Below the pieces are notes generated by a model that searched no databases, was not told the origin of the DNA, and saw nothing but the letters and a program-made list of their open reading frames with translations. Positions 44,736-53,035 of a stretch of DNA of 64,000 bases are shown here, in pieces; position 1 is the first letter of the stretch; each line of letters begins with the position of its first letter. The stretch spans positions 1 through 64,000 of the forward strand of contig JBLIIJ010000005.1 in NCBI GenBank assembly GCA_047635055.1. The letters run 5' to 3'. The position numbers and the translations under genes were made by a program. Source of the DNA: JAVJRN01 sp047635055 (lineage in GTDB: Bacteria > Bacteroidota > Bacteroidia > Cytophagales > Cyclobacteriaceae).

Positions 44736-45928
44736 GAAATGGACATTTTAGATAATTTTTGTCGCTTTCGCTCTGCTTTTTCCCATTTCACATCAAAGTT
44801 TCCAGACATCAGTTTTATGAAACCATGAAAGACATTCAAATGCATAAAGGTGAAATAGAATGGAACGAAAAAGGCTTTTACCCTCATTTTTCGATCTTCA
44901 AAATAATAGCCCGCCAATGCCGCAGCGTAGAATAACCCTTGACCAATCATAATGAATGCGAACACACCAAACCCTTCGAATAACAGTATTATATTCGTTA
45001 GAAAAATCAAAACCATAGCCAATGGGGCTAATGTCCATCTAAATGCACGATGACTAATATACTGAAAAGTTAGAATGCCATGTTTAAAAGGATTCAAAAG
45101 ACCTTTTAATAACCAAATTGCCTGAAGCCCACCAGCACTGATTCGCACTTTTCTTTTGAGCTCTTCGTTTATGCTCGCTGAAGACACTTCCATGGCTTGA
45201 GCTTCTTTCTCGTAAGCCACGATGTGTCCATTTGCTGCAATTTTCATCGTCATCACAAAGTCTTCGATCAGAATATTGCCTACAGGCTTCTCATATAAAG
45301 AAGTCCTGATAGCGAACAGTTCACCAGCTGCCCCTACGACCGATCCAGCTTGGTAATCCCATTGTTTTAGCTTCGATTCATATTTCCAATAAAGACCTTC
45401 TCCCGTACCTGCCGCATCATCTTCTTGTTCTTGTAAGACCACTTTTTCACCTGCCACAGCACCAACCATATTGGACTGAAAATGCCTCACCATATTTTTT
45501 AGAGAGGCACTGTTGAGCATGGCATTGGCATCAGAAAAAATAGTAATCTCGGTAGCTACTTCATGCATGACTCTATCAACAGCTGCCAGCTTACCATTAC
45601 GCTCGGGTTGAAAATAACACTTTACATTTGGGTATTTTTTAATGATTTTATTAGTCCCATCGGACGAGCCATCAGTTACGATGATCGTAGTGACAAGAGA
45701 CGATGGATAATCTATGTTGATGCAATTATTGATCTTATCCTCCATGATATCCTCCTCATTGTATGCTGCGATGACATGAGTTATCTCAGGAAGATCCTCA
45801 TTTGAAAGCTGTGGAATTAATTTTTCTTTCTTAATTGTTTTAAGGAAAAAAAGAATAATTGGATAACCTATATAGGTATAGCCCATTATTGCTAGTGATA
45901 TATAAAACAAGATTTTAATCGTTTCCAT
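44732..45928 (-). CDS. Membrane glycosyltransferase family 2 (hyaluronan/cellulose-synthase-like)
   Basis: A 398-residue GT2 with an N-terminal helix (KILFYISLAIMGYTYIGYPIILFFL), a GT-A domain (ITHVIAAYNEEDIMEDKINNCINI; VTDGSSDGT; ITIFSDANAMLNSASLKNMVRHF; NILIEDFVMTMKIAANGHIVAYE, carrying the ED motif; RKVRISAGGLQAI, in the place of QxxRW) and three or four C-terminal helices. First gene of a two-gene operon behind operator E. A TAGCTTTA -7-like box lies at 45945-45952, 16 bp upstream of the ATG. Confidence 0.87.
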   Translation of the reverse strand: METIKILFYISLAIMGYTYIGYPIILFFLKTIKKEKLIPQLSNEDLPEITHVIAAYNEEDIMEDKINNCINIDYPSSLVTTIIVTDGSSDGTNKIIKKYPNVKCYFQPERNGKLAAVDRVMHEVATEITIFSDANAMLNSASLKNMVRHFQSNMVGAVAGEKVVLQEQEDDAAGTGEGLYWKYESKLKQWDYQAGSVVGAAGELFAIRTSLYEKPVGNILIEDFVMTMKIAANGHIVAYEKEAQAMEVSSASINEELKRKVRISAGGLQAIWLLKGLLNPFKHGILTFQYISHRAFRWTLAPLAMVLIFLTNIILLFEGFGVFAFIMIGQGLFYAAALAGYYFEDRKMRVKAFFVPFYFTFMHLNVFHGFIKLMSGNFDVKWEKAERKRQKLSKMSIS

Positions 45929-45982
45929 AATTCCGTCTTTTGCATAAAGCTATTACGAAACTAAAAGCGAGGTTGATGGCTT

Positions 45983-46014
45983 TCGATTACTGGCAGTCTG
46001 TTATCGTTTTTTGG
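45983..46014 (-). promoter_or_regulatory. Tandem LytTR-like operator E (GT2 operon)
   Basis: On the plus strand TCGATTACTGG (45983-45993) and TCGTTTTTTGG (46004-46014), 21 bp apart, oriented toward the gene at 45928. The proximal box is 30 bp from the TAGCTTTA -7-like element, matching operators A and B. Confidence 0.65.
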
Positions 46015-46024
46015 ATTAGTAGAA

Positions 46025-46705
46025 CTATAAAGGCTTGATTGTTTTCATCAAAAGTGGCTTATGGGCCCTGCTGATTGGGATTACTTTGTCTTTAATGACG
46101 AGGTTATTTTCTTCTATATCGACCACTTTGGTAATATTGATGATAAATGAGCGATGCACTTTTAAAAAGTTCTTATTCGTTAGTTTATCATCTATATTCT
46201 TAAGTGTCGAGTGAACGATATACTTTTTGTTTTCCGTCACAAAAGTGACATAATCTCCAAGAGATTCTACGTAAAGTATATCTTTCAATTCAAGTCTAAC
46301 AAACCTACCGTCCACACGAACGAAAATTTCGTTTTGTCCTTGCGACTTGACATTATTGTTTAAGTCTTCGGCTCTTTCGATAGCCTTTATTAATCTTGGG
46401 AGTGTTACTGGTTTTGGTACAAAATCAGTAACATGATACTCAAACGCCTCAAGAGCATACTCGGTATAACCAGTAATGAAAATTATCTGCGGCAGTTTTT
46501 CAACACTTTTGATTAGGTCCATACCGCTCAAATCAGGCATTTCTATATCCAATAACACGACATCCGTATCATTATTTTTAAGCCAATTGAGGGCAGCCAT
46601 CCCATTTTTAAATACTTCATCAATGATAAGTCCCTCGATTTTTTCACAGAGCATTTGTAGTGAAACACGAGCCATCTCATCATCGTCAACAATTATACAA
46701 TTCAT
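46025..46705 (-). CDS. LytTR-family response regulator
   Basis: A 226-residue two-domain regulator. The receiver occupies residues 1-118 (VDDDE pocket, phospho-acceptor Asp53 in VVLLDIEMPDLSG, Thr in FITGYTEYALEAF, Lys in VPKPV). The C-terminal LytTR DNA-binding domain (about residues 125-226) has EIFVRVDGRFVRLELKDILYVESLGDYVTFVT and FLKVHRSFIINITKV. LytTR proteins bind pairs of about 9-bp direct repeats one 21-bp period apart, exactly what is found at six promoters in this locus, including its own. It overlaps the hybrid kinase gene by 20 bp, so the kinase is its likely phosphodonor. Confidence 0.95.
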   Translation of the reverse strand: MNCIIVDDDEMARVSLQMLCEKIEGLIIDEVFKNGMAALNWLKNNDTDVVLLDIEMPDLSGMDLIKSVEKLPQIIFITGYTEYALEAFEYHVTDFVPKPVTLPRLIKAIERAEDLNNNVKSQGQNEIFVRVDGRFVRLELKDILYVESLGDYVTFVTENKKYIVHSTLKNIDDKLTNKNFLKVHRSFIINITKVVDIEENNLVIKDKVIPISRAHKPLLMKTIKPL

Positions 46706-49208
46706 CTTCTATGTACTTTTCTATTTTTGCAAGTACATTTTCGACATTTTTTCTGCCTTCTACAAACAATTGTTGCGCTTTTATTAAAACTTTTGGTGCA
46801 TCGTGCGACGAAGTGTGTCCATTATCGACACCCTCTAAGGTTTGCATGAGCTCAGATATCTCTGTGAGGCCAACCATGGCAAAATTAGGTTTGATCTTAT
46901 GCGCTGTTCTTGAAAAATTCAACCAGTCATTCTCATCTAGCTGCTCTTGTAGCGTAGACATCTCCGTGGCAATATTGTTTAGAAAAATGCTAAACATTAA
47001 TTTCACCCTATCAAGATCATCACCATAAAAATCTTGTAGGTAAGAGTTGTCCAATGCATCACCAAAGTCAAATGGTACATTGTCTTGTTCTGTGAATTCT
47101 TCCAGTAGTTCAAATTTCTTAAAAACTTGCGCGAGTTGATCTGGCGTAAATGGCTTGGTCAAATGAAAGTTCATCCCGGCTGCTAAAGCTCGCTCTTTTT
47201 CATCGACGAGGGCAGATGCGGTCAGCGCCACTATTGGCACGGTATGATTTAGGCCAGAATGATTCGAACGTGTACGAATGGTTGTCTCATAACCATCCAT
47301 AATTGGCATACGGATATCCATCAACACTAAGTCGTATGGTTTAAACTCCAAAAGCTTAAGTGCCTCCACCCCGTGATTAGCTACATCGTATTGAATATTC
47401 CAATTTTCTAATATCCCGGATAAATAGGCCTGATTGATTTGATTGTCTTCAACGATAAGAATACGATTGGCTTTACTACCCAAAAAGGTCGTTTTCTTTG
47501 AATTGCTTTTATCCCGTTTTTTGAGACGCTGAAAATGTAGGTTAAACTGAAAAGTGGAGCCCGCTCCTTCTTCACTATCTACCACAATTTTGCCCCCGTA
47601 TTTAGCTACTAGATTTTTTACAATGGCTAATCCAAGGCCAGTACCACCATATTTTAGTTTGGTTTCTTTATCTCCTTGATTGAAACTCTCAAAAATTGAT
47701 TTCCGCTTTTCCTGAGGTATACCTATTCCAGTATCTTTCACTACAAAGAGTAAATTGGCTTCTTCTTCAAAATCAGCCAATAACCTACACCGCACGACGA
47801 TCTCTCCTTTATGGGTAAATTTTACAGCATTATTCAGTAAGTTCAGAAATATTTGATTGATAACCGTTGGATCGGCCATGATATCAAAGTCTATGGTTTT
47901 GTCCCACTCCAATCTTAACTGCACATCATCCACTTGTTTATTAAATCCAGCTATTTCAATGATCGCCTCAAGTGCTTCTCTGATATCGAGTTGTTTTTCT
48001 ACCAATTCAAAATTTCCTGACTCAATTTTTGAAATGTCCAGAATTCCAGAAATCAACCCCATGAGCATATCTGATGCGTACTTAATCCTATCTAGGTGCT
48101 CTAGTTGCTTATTAGAAGGTTGTGTATCGTACATAAGATTCGTCATACCAACGATAGCATTAATCGGATTCCGTATTTCATGACTCATATTGGCCAAGAA
48201 CTGCTTCTCCGCTTCTCTGGACATTTCTGCTTGACTTTTGGCTTTTTTCAACTCATATTCTAGGTTTTTACGATCGGTAATATCATAATGAATACCAATT
48301 GTGCCAACAATAACTCCTTCATTATCATAAAAAGGTGCTCCACTGATTAACACCCAAATTTCATCGCCATTCTTCTTGATCAATTTGGTTTCATAGATGC
48401 TCTGCTCCCCGCGCAACCTTTTTGCATCTTGGACGTCCATGGCCTTTTTAAGCTTCGTTTCTTTTACTAAGAATATCTCGACAGCATTTTTCCCAATCAG
48501 CTCCTCCTCGGTATAGCCAGTCATATCACAAAACCATTCGTAGGCCCGTTGAATAATGTGGTTATTATCCACCTCCAACAGTCCTAGCTCCATGTTTTCT
48601 ATAATACCTCGGTATTTTCCTTCAGAATCAGCAATTTTCTTTTGTATAGTTCGAGCATCAGTAACATCCCTTACCTGCCATAAATGTCCCACAAACTCGC
48701 CTCCAGCCCTTACTGGTATAAAGTCACAATCCACTACTCGGTCATCTTTCATGACCAATTCGTAACTCATCACGTCTGTATTACCCGAAAGACAATTATC
48801 AATAATATCAATGAATCTGGAAGGGTCATTGAAGAGGTGTTTCACCATATTGGCGGAATCTCTTTGATCTAGCCCGATGATCTCTGTTGGGGTGAAAGGA
48901 ATTCTGAAAATCTTCAGAAAATCCTTATTGATTAATATAATCTTGCCGTTCTCATCATTTAATAATACGCCCGCATGAAGATTATTAATCAAGGTAGACA
49001 TGGTCTCGGTACGTCGAGACACTTTCCTCTCCAGCGTCTTATTTAGGCTGCTTAGCTGCTGATTAGCTTGAAATAAAGCCTCCGATTTAGTTTCTAAAAG
49101 TCCTTCTGCTTCTTTCCTTGCCGCTCTCTCCCGAGTAATGCGGCGTTCGAGCATTTTATTTTTTTCACGCAGGTCCTCTTGTAAGGGTAAATCTGACTTT
49201 GGATCCAT
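46686..49208 (-). CDS. Hybrid histidine kinase (PAS-PAS-HisKA-HATPase-REC-HPt), H-NOX partner
   Basis: An 840-residue soluble kinase with no membrane segment. N-terminal coiled coil (residues 10-75), PAS 1 (about 70-185), PAS 2 with PAC (about 195-315), HisKA with His343 (NMSHEIRNP), HATPase (NLLNNAVKF, KDTGIGIP, GGTGLGLAIV), a receiver with Asp631 (VLMDIRMPIMDGY) and a C-terminal HPt with His770 (SRTAHKIKPN). A full internal phosphorelay is thus present and can pass phosphate to the LytTR regulator. The start lies inside the H-NOX gene (44-bp overlap), arguing for coupled translation and a physical complex. The lack of a periplasmic sensor domain fits sensing through H-NOX. Confidence 0.93.
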   Translation of the reverse strand: MDPKSDLPLQEDLREKNKMLERRITRERAARKEAEGLLETKSEALFQANQQLSSLNKTLERKVSRRTETMSTLINNLHAGVLLNDENGKIILINKDFLKIFRIPFTPTEIIGLDQRDSANMVKHLFNDPSRFIDIIDNCLSGNTDVMSYELVMKDDRVVDCDFIPVRAGGEFVGHLWQVRDVTDARTIQKKIADSEGKYRGIIENMELGLLEVDNNHIIQRAYEWFCDMTGYTEEELIGKNAVEIFLVKETKLKKAMDVQDAKRLRGEQSIYETKLIKKNGDEIWVLISGAPFYDNEGVIVGTIGIHYDITDRKNLEYELKKAKSQAEMSREAEKQFLANMSHEIRNPINAIVGMTNLMYDTQPSNKQLEHLDRIKYASDMLMGLISGILDISKIESGNFELVEKQLDIREALEAIIEIAGFNKQVDDVQLRLEWDKTIDFDIMADPTVINQIFLNLLNNAVKFTHKGEIVVRCRLLADFEEEANLLFVVKDTGIGIPQEKRKSIFESFNQGDKETKLKYGGTGLGLAIVKNLVAKYGGKIVVDSEEGAGSTFQFNLHFQRLKKRDKSNSKKTTFLGSKANRILIVEDNQINQAYLSGILENWNIQYDVANHGVEALKLLEFKPYDLVLMDIRMPIMDGYETTIRTRSNHSGLNHTVPIVALTASALVDEKERALAAGMNFHLTKPFTPDQLAQVFKKFELLEEFTEQDNVPFDFGDALDNSYLQDFYGDDLDRVKLMFSIFLNNIATEMSTLQEQLDENDWLNFSRTAHKIKPNFAMVGLTEISELMQTLEGVDNGHTSSHDAPKVLIKAQQLFVEGRKNVENVLAKIEKYIEDELYNC

Positions 49209-49707
49209 CTTCTACTAAATTCTCTTTTGATACATTGACCGTCTCACCAAAAATTTCCAAACAACCATGAATTAGACCTAAAGCAAAGTCACCCATTGCT
49301 CGTGATGACTTATAATCCATGATTAATTCGTTGTTGTTTCTTGTAATGTCAAATCTAGGTAATTCAGCGTCAGGATATAGCACTAAGACTTGTGGATGAA
49401 TTTTATCTTCGAGCGTTTCTAAAAATTCAAAAGCATCGGTTAGACCATCAAAAAATATTGGATATCCCCTTTTAAAAACAGGCATAACATGTAAGCCAAA
49501 ACCATATAAAAGTTTATCTGCTGGGGCTTTTGTTAGTTGGGAGGTTTTCATCAGTAACTGAAGCAACTCACTAAAATCATAAGAACCAACTGCTGTGTAA
49601 TGACCTCCTGATGGAAGATCAACTTCATTTAAGAGTTTGTCTACTATTTCGTAACCAAACTTATTTTCTATAAACTCTAGATATTCTGTGAATACGATTC
49701 CTTTCAT
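49165..49707 (-). CDS. H-NOX haem domain protein (NO/O2 sensor)
   Basis: A 180-residue stand-alone H-NOX (HNOB) protein: MKGIVFTEYLEFIENKFG at the start, proximal haem ligand His104 in LEDKIHPQVLVLYPDAELPRF, and the propionate-binding YxSxR motif as Tyr132, Ser134 and Arg136. The distal-pocket Tyr of O2-binding members cannot be assigned with confidence, so NO binding is the default expectation for a facultative or aerobic bacterium. Known H-NOX proteins encoded next to histidine kinases inhibit the kinase when NO-bound. First gene of a three-gene operon with the hybrid kinase and LytTR regulator, behind operator F. Confidence 0.93.
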   Translation of the reverse strand: MKGIVFTEYLEFIENKFGYEIVDKLLNEVDLPSGGHYTAVGSYDFSELLQLLMKTSQLTKAPADKLLYGFGLHVMPVFKRGYPIFFDGLTDAFEFLETLEDKIHPQVLVLYPDAELPRFDITRNNNELIMDYKSSRAMGDFALGLIHGCLEIFGETVNVSKENLVEDGSKVRFTLTRGPA

Positions 49708-49765
49708 TTTCCTCCTTGGTCTTAGCTACCAAAATAATAAAGCCGATAAAAGTTTAACGTATTTT

Positions 49766-49798
49766 TCGATTTTTGGTATAAATGTATCGATTTTTGGG
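49766..49798 (-). promoter_or_regulatory. Tandem LytTR-like operator F (H-NOX operon, autoregulation)
   Basis: On the plus strand TCGATTTTTGGT (49766-49777) and TCGATTTTTGGG (49787-49798), the two best-matching boxes of the set, 21 bp apart and oriented toward the H-NOX gene. A TTATTTTG -7-like element (49730-49737) is 28 bp from the proximal box. The pair also abuts the ATG of the divergent phosphoesterase at 49801, so binding may block that gene. Confidence 0.7.
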
Positions 49799-49800
49799 AC

Positions 49801-50304
49801 ATGAAGATTGGACTAATTAGTGACACACATAGCCATTTGGAGGATGGAGTATTTCATCATTTTAAAAATTGCGATGAAATATGGCATGCTGGGGATATTG
49901 GCACCATTGAGTTGCTCCATCAATTAGAATCATTTAAACTAACCCGTGCCGTTTGGGGAAATATTGATGGACACAAGATTCGTGAAGCTTGTCCGGAGAA
50001 TCAATTTCTAAATATAGAAGGTAAAAGAATCCTCATTACACACATTGCGGGCAAACCACCTGGATATACGACCAGAGTAAAAGTGATGATTTCAAGGTAT
50101 CGTCCACATATTTTGATTTGTGGACATTCTCACATTCTCAAAGTACAGAATGACCCAAAAAACAACCTCCTATTTATCAATCCGGGAGCTGCCGGCATTC
50201 AAGGTTTCCACAAAATAAAAACCCTTCTCAGATTTGAAATTGAGCAAGGTCGCATTTTTAATATGGAAGTTATTGAGTTAGGTAAAAGAGGCAGCTTGAC
50301 TTAA
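49801..50304 (+). CDS. YfcE/MJ0936-type metallophosphoesterase
   Basis: A 167-residue calcineurin-like phosphodiesterase: KIGLISDTHSHLED (DxH), WHAGDIGTIELL (GDxx), AVWGNIDGHKIRE (GNxD), LITHIAGKPPG (GH-like as TH) and ILICGHSHILKVQ (GHTH-type), with FINPGAAG at the end. All metal-ligand motifs are present. The family hydrolyses phosphodiesters such as small cyclic or artificial substrates; physiological role unknown. The ATG is 3 bp from operator F and no other promoter is visible, so its transcription may be linked to the H-NOX regulon. Confidence 0.88.
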   Translation: MKIGLISDTHSHLEDGVFHHFKNCDEIWHAGDIGTIELLHQLESFKLTRAVWGNIDGHKIREACPENQFLNIEGKRILITHIAGKPPGYTTRVKVMISRYRPHILICGHSHILKVQNDPKNNLLFINPGAAGIQGFHKIKTLLRFEIEQGRIFNMEVIELGKRGSLT

Positions 50305-50710
50305 TAACCAAATTTTAATGAAAACCTCCCATCATTATATTTGAAGTTATTAAAAAGCTACTTCGTTCTGGCTTTTTCCGCTTCCCTTTTGCAAGTACCT
50401 ATTTGTGCTTCATGAATATTGAATCAATAAAAGTCGGGGCAGGTTTATCTTGGAGTAGAGTCGCATTGCATCACTTTTTCATTCATGACCACTGATATTA
50501 TTGGGGAATTGAATAGTAATCTGAATCAAAAAAGAGTCGATAACAGAAAGAAAATTTTGCTTTTAATCTTAACTATGATCACCAAGGTCGGCCTAAATCT
50601 TATAGAACAATATCAAAGCAACACTCCCAGTGCTCTAAAAAAACTTTTACTTTCAACATTCGTTTTAAAGTTAAAAGTACATGACATGAATGGCGATGTT
50701 ATTTACTAGA
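50305..50710. other. Intergenic region before the RsbQ operon
   Basis: About 400 bp. It holds a TATATTTG -7-like box at 50336-50343, a weak AAAAAGC/GCTTTTT hairpin (50352-50377) that may end the phosphoesterase transcript, and a 74-codon open frame (50485-50709) with two hydrophobic patches and no recognised family. The frame stops inside the first palindrome region and is not called a gene. Confidence 0.35.
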
Positions 50711-50730
50711 TTTATATCAATTGATATAAA
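50711..50730. promoter_or_regulatory. Perfect 20-bp palindrome, copy 1 (candidate operator)
   Basis: TTTATATCAATTGATATAAA, a perfect dyad. It is repeated with one mismatch 65 bp downstream, ahead of the RsbQ-like gene. The symmetry and length suit a dimeric helix-turn-helix repressor, but no such regulator is encoded nearby. Confidence 0.55.
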
Positions 50731-50775
50731 CCATTAGAACCGTAAACGGCCTGAATGACTATCTTGCTTATTAGA

Positions 50776-50795
50776 TTTATATCAATTGATACAAA
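50776..50795. promoter_or_regulatory. 20-bp palindrome, copy 2 (candidate operator)
   Basis: TTTATATCAATTGATACAAA, one base off perfect symmetry, 22 bp before the ATG of the RsbQ-like gene. The flanks also match copy 1 (TTAGA or CTAGA before, CNATT after), so the unit was duplicated. Confidence 0.55.
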
Positions 50796-50817
50796 CTATT
50801 TGAAGGGTATAAGAACA

Positions 50818-51636
50818 ATGATAAAAAAAGAGTTAACGCTGAGGAACAACATTAAAATTTTAGGTTGTGGGGATAAAACCATGGTTTTTGCCCATGGTTT
50901 TGGGTGCGACCAAAATATGTGGAGATATTTGGTGCCTGCCTTTATTGATTCATATAAAATTGTGCTTTTCGATCATGTGGGATCTGGTAATTCCGATTTG
51001 AATGATTATGATTATGATAAGTATAATACACTTCAAGGATATGCAGATGACATTATAGAAATCTGTCAGGAATTAGCACTTAGCAACATCACCTTTGTCG
51101 GGCACTCCGTAAGTACCATGATTGGCGTTTTGGCTTCCATAGGTGCTCCTAAAATATTTGATAACATAATCATGGTTGGCCCTTCGGCTTCATACATCAA
51201 TAGTGATGATTATATCGGTGGATTCATAAAGGATGATATTGATGAGTTATTATCATCAATGGAGAGTAATTATCGTGGTTGGTCGAGTGCAATCGCACCT
51301 GCTATGATGGCCAATAACGACCGCCCCGAGCTTTCCGAAGAATTATCTAATCGCTTTTGTAGAAACGATCCGAAAATTGCTGCTCATTTTGCTAAAGTAT
51401 CTTTCTTGAGTGACCATAGACATTATTTGAAAGATGTTCATACCAACACATTGGTCATTCAGTGTTCTGAAGATGTCATTGCGCCAGTCATGGTTGGAGA
51501 ATTTGTAGCAAAAAATATTAAATCCAGTAAACTGGTCATTATGAACGCAACGGGGCATTGCCCTCACCTTAGTGCACCAGAGGAAACAATTGATATTATG
51601 AAGAAATATTTAGGAGAAATTGAAGTCCCTGCATGA
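50818..51636 (+). CDS. RsbQ-type alpha/beta hydrolase (signal-perception family)
   Basis: A 272-residue alpha/beta hydrolase closely following Bacillus subtilis RsbQ, as I recall that sequence: FAHGFGCDQNMWR, VGHSVSTMIGVLASI (Ser97), MVGPSASYIN, NRFCRNDPKIAAHFAKVSFLSDHR, SEDVIAP (Asp219) and TGHCPHLSAPEET (His247). The triad numbering equals that of RsbQ. RsbQ works with the PAS phosphatase RsbP in energy-stress signalling and is related to plant KAI2/D14 receptors. The frame opens at 50755, but the ATG at 50818 gives the family start. It overlaps the PAS kinase gene by 4 bp. Confidence 0.9.
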   Translation: MIKKELTLRNNIKILGCGDKTMVFAHGFGCDQNMWRYLVPAFIDSYKIVLFDHVGSGNSDLNDYDYDKYNTLQGYADDIIEICQELALSNITFVGHSVSTMIGVLASIGAPKIFDNIIMVGPSASYINSDDYIGGFIKDDIDELLSSMESNYRGWSSAIAPAMMANNDRPELSEELSNRFCRNDPKIAAHFAKVSFLSDHRHYLKDVHTNTLVIQCSEDVIAPVMVGEFVAKNIKSSKLVIMNATGHCPHLSAPEETIDIMKKYLGEIEVPA

Positions 51637-52856
51637 GTTTGCATAGCGAGCTTGATTTAATCGACTACAAGGCATTGTACAATGAAGCGCCTGTTGGATA
51701 TTTCACCTCCGATGCATCTGGCTACATTGTCAATACAAACAATAAGTTTCTTGCGCTCTTAGGCTTGACACGCGAAGAAGTAGTTCATAAAATACGGTTT
51801 CAGACTCTGCTCACTATGGGCGGAAAAATATACTATGAAACACATTATGTTCCATTATTACAGATGCAAGGTTCTGTCAATGAAATCAATTTTGATATTG
51901 TCAACGCTGATAAAAGTAAAGTTCCAATATTAATTAACACGACAAAAATTCTTTCGGAGGATGGCAAGCAAGTATATTGGCAATCTACCGTCTTCGATAT
52001 TATTCAACGCAAAAGGTATGAACAAGAGTTAATCTCCTCGAAGAAAAAGGCCGAAGAATTATCTGAGGAATTAATCAGCATAAATAAAGAATTAAACACC
52101 CAATCGGATATCATAAGGAAACAAAACGTTGCTCTTGAGAAGATAAATTTAGTCAAAGATAAATTTTTCATAGTGGTAGCACATGATCTTCGAAATCCAC
52201 TTATACAATTACACTCTTTTGTACAGTTAATCGAAAGGCATGCAGATATATTGAGTAAAGAGCAGCTTAAGGAAATCAGCTTGGATCTCAAAAGCTCTTT
52301 GAACAATACGCTCGGCTTGGCTGACAATTTAATAGTTTGGGCTAGGTCGCAAATGAAAGAATTCTCTGCTCAACAAAGGAATGTCAACATTCAAGAGATA
52401 GTAAAGCATCTCATTCTCATGAATGATGACTTTGCAAAGAGCAAAACAATAACTTTAAATTATACTTTTGATAGTACGAAGGATATTGTTACAGATAGAG
52501 ATCAGCTAACCTTTATTCTAAGAAACCTGATCATGAACGCTATCAAATTTACACCAAAAAATGGATCAGTGAAGGTGGACGTTTTTGAGAAAAATTCTGA
52601 TACGATTACAATCAACATCTCCGATAATGGTATCGGCATGTCTAAAGAACTAAAAGAATCCCTTTCTTTAAAGACAGCAAAAAATAGTAGCCATGGAACA
52701 ATGGGAGAGAAAGGAAGCGGACTTGGCCTTTCACTCGTTTATGAATTTGTGGAGATGAATAATGGAACTATTGATGTGATTAGTGAAAAAGACAAGGGAA
52801 CCACTTTTTCAGTAACACTAAAATCAGCTGAACCACAATTATCTTTAAGTTCTTAA
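51633..52856 (+). CDS. PAS-domain sensor histidine kinase paired with RsbQ-like hydrolase
   Basis: A 407-residue soluble kinase: PAS domain (residues 12-130; APVGYFTSDASGYIVNTNNKFLALLGLTREE, GGKIYYETHYVPLLQMQGSVNEINFDI), a coiled coil (about 135-180), HisKA with His in FIVVAHDLRNPL near residue 188, and HATPase (RNLIMNAIKFT, ISDNGIGMS, GEKGSGLGLSLVYEFVEM). The GKIYYETH-x-x-P-L-L-x-MQG PAS signature is the one I associate with RsbQ-linked proteins. The ATGA overlap with the hydrolase strongly suggests that it, rather than a phosphatase, is the output partner. No cognate response regulator is adjacent. Confidence 0.9.
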   Translation: MSLHSELDLIDYKALYNEAPVGYFTSDASGYIVNTNNKFLALLGLTREEVVHKIRFQTLLTMGGKIYYETHYVPLLQMQGSVNEINFDIVNADKSKVPILINTTKILSEDGKQVYWQSTVFDIIQRKRYEQELISSKKKAEELSEELISINKELNTQSDIIRKQNVALEKINLVKDKFFIVVAHDLRNPLIQLHSFVQLIERHADILSKEQLKEISLDLKSSLNNTLGLADNLIVWARSQMKEFSAQQRNVNIQEIVKHLILMNDDFAKSKTITLNYTFDSTKDIVTDRDQLTFILRNLIMNAIKFTPKNGSVKVDVFEKNSDTITINISDNGIGMSKELKESLSLKTAKNSSHGTMGEKGSGLGLSLVYEFVEMNNGTIDVISEKDKGTTFSVTLKSAEPQLSLSS

Positions 52857-53035
52857 AAAATAGGAATGCCTCCTCTGAGGGCTGTACTCTTTTTTCTTTA
52901 TATCATAGTTTCCTTTGTGAAATTTTGCTGGCAAAAATACCAATAACGACCTAGTAAATTAAAAACTCACTTAGGACTAAAACACTTGCTATGGAAGTAA
53001 TACCAGCTAACGTTCATGCTAAATTATGCCTTAGT

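Noticed and set aside
50485..50709. 74-codon plus-strand open frame before the RsbQ operon
   Set aside because: No recognisable family or ribosome entry signal; it ends at the first palindrome and looks like chance.
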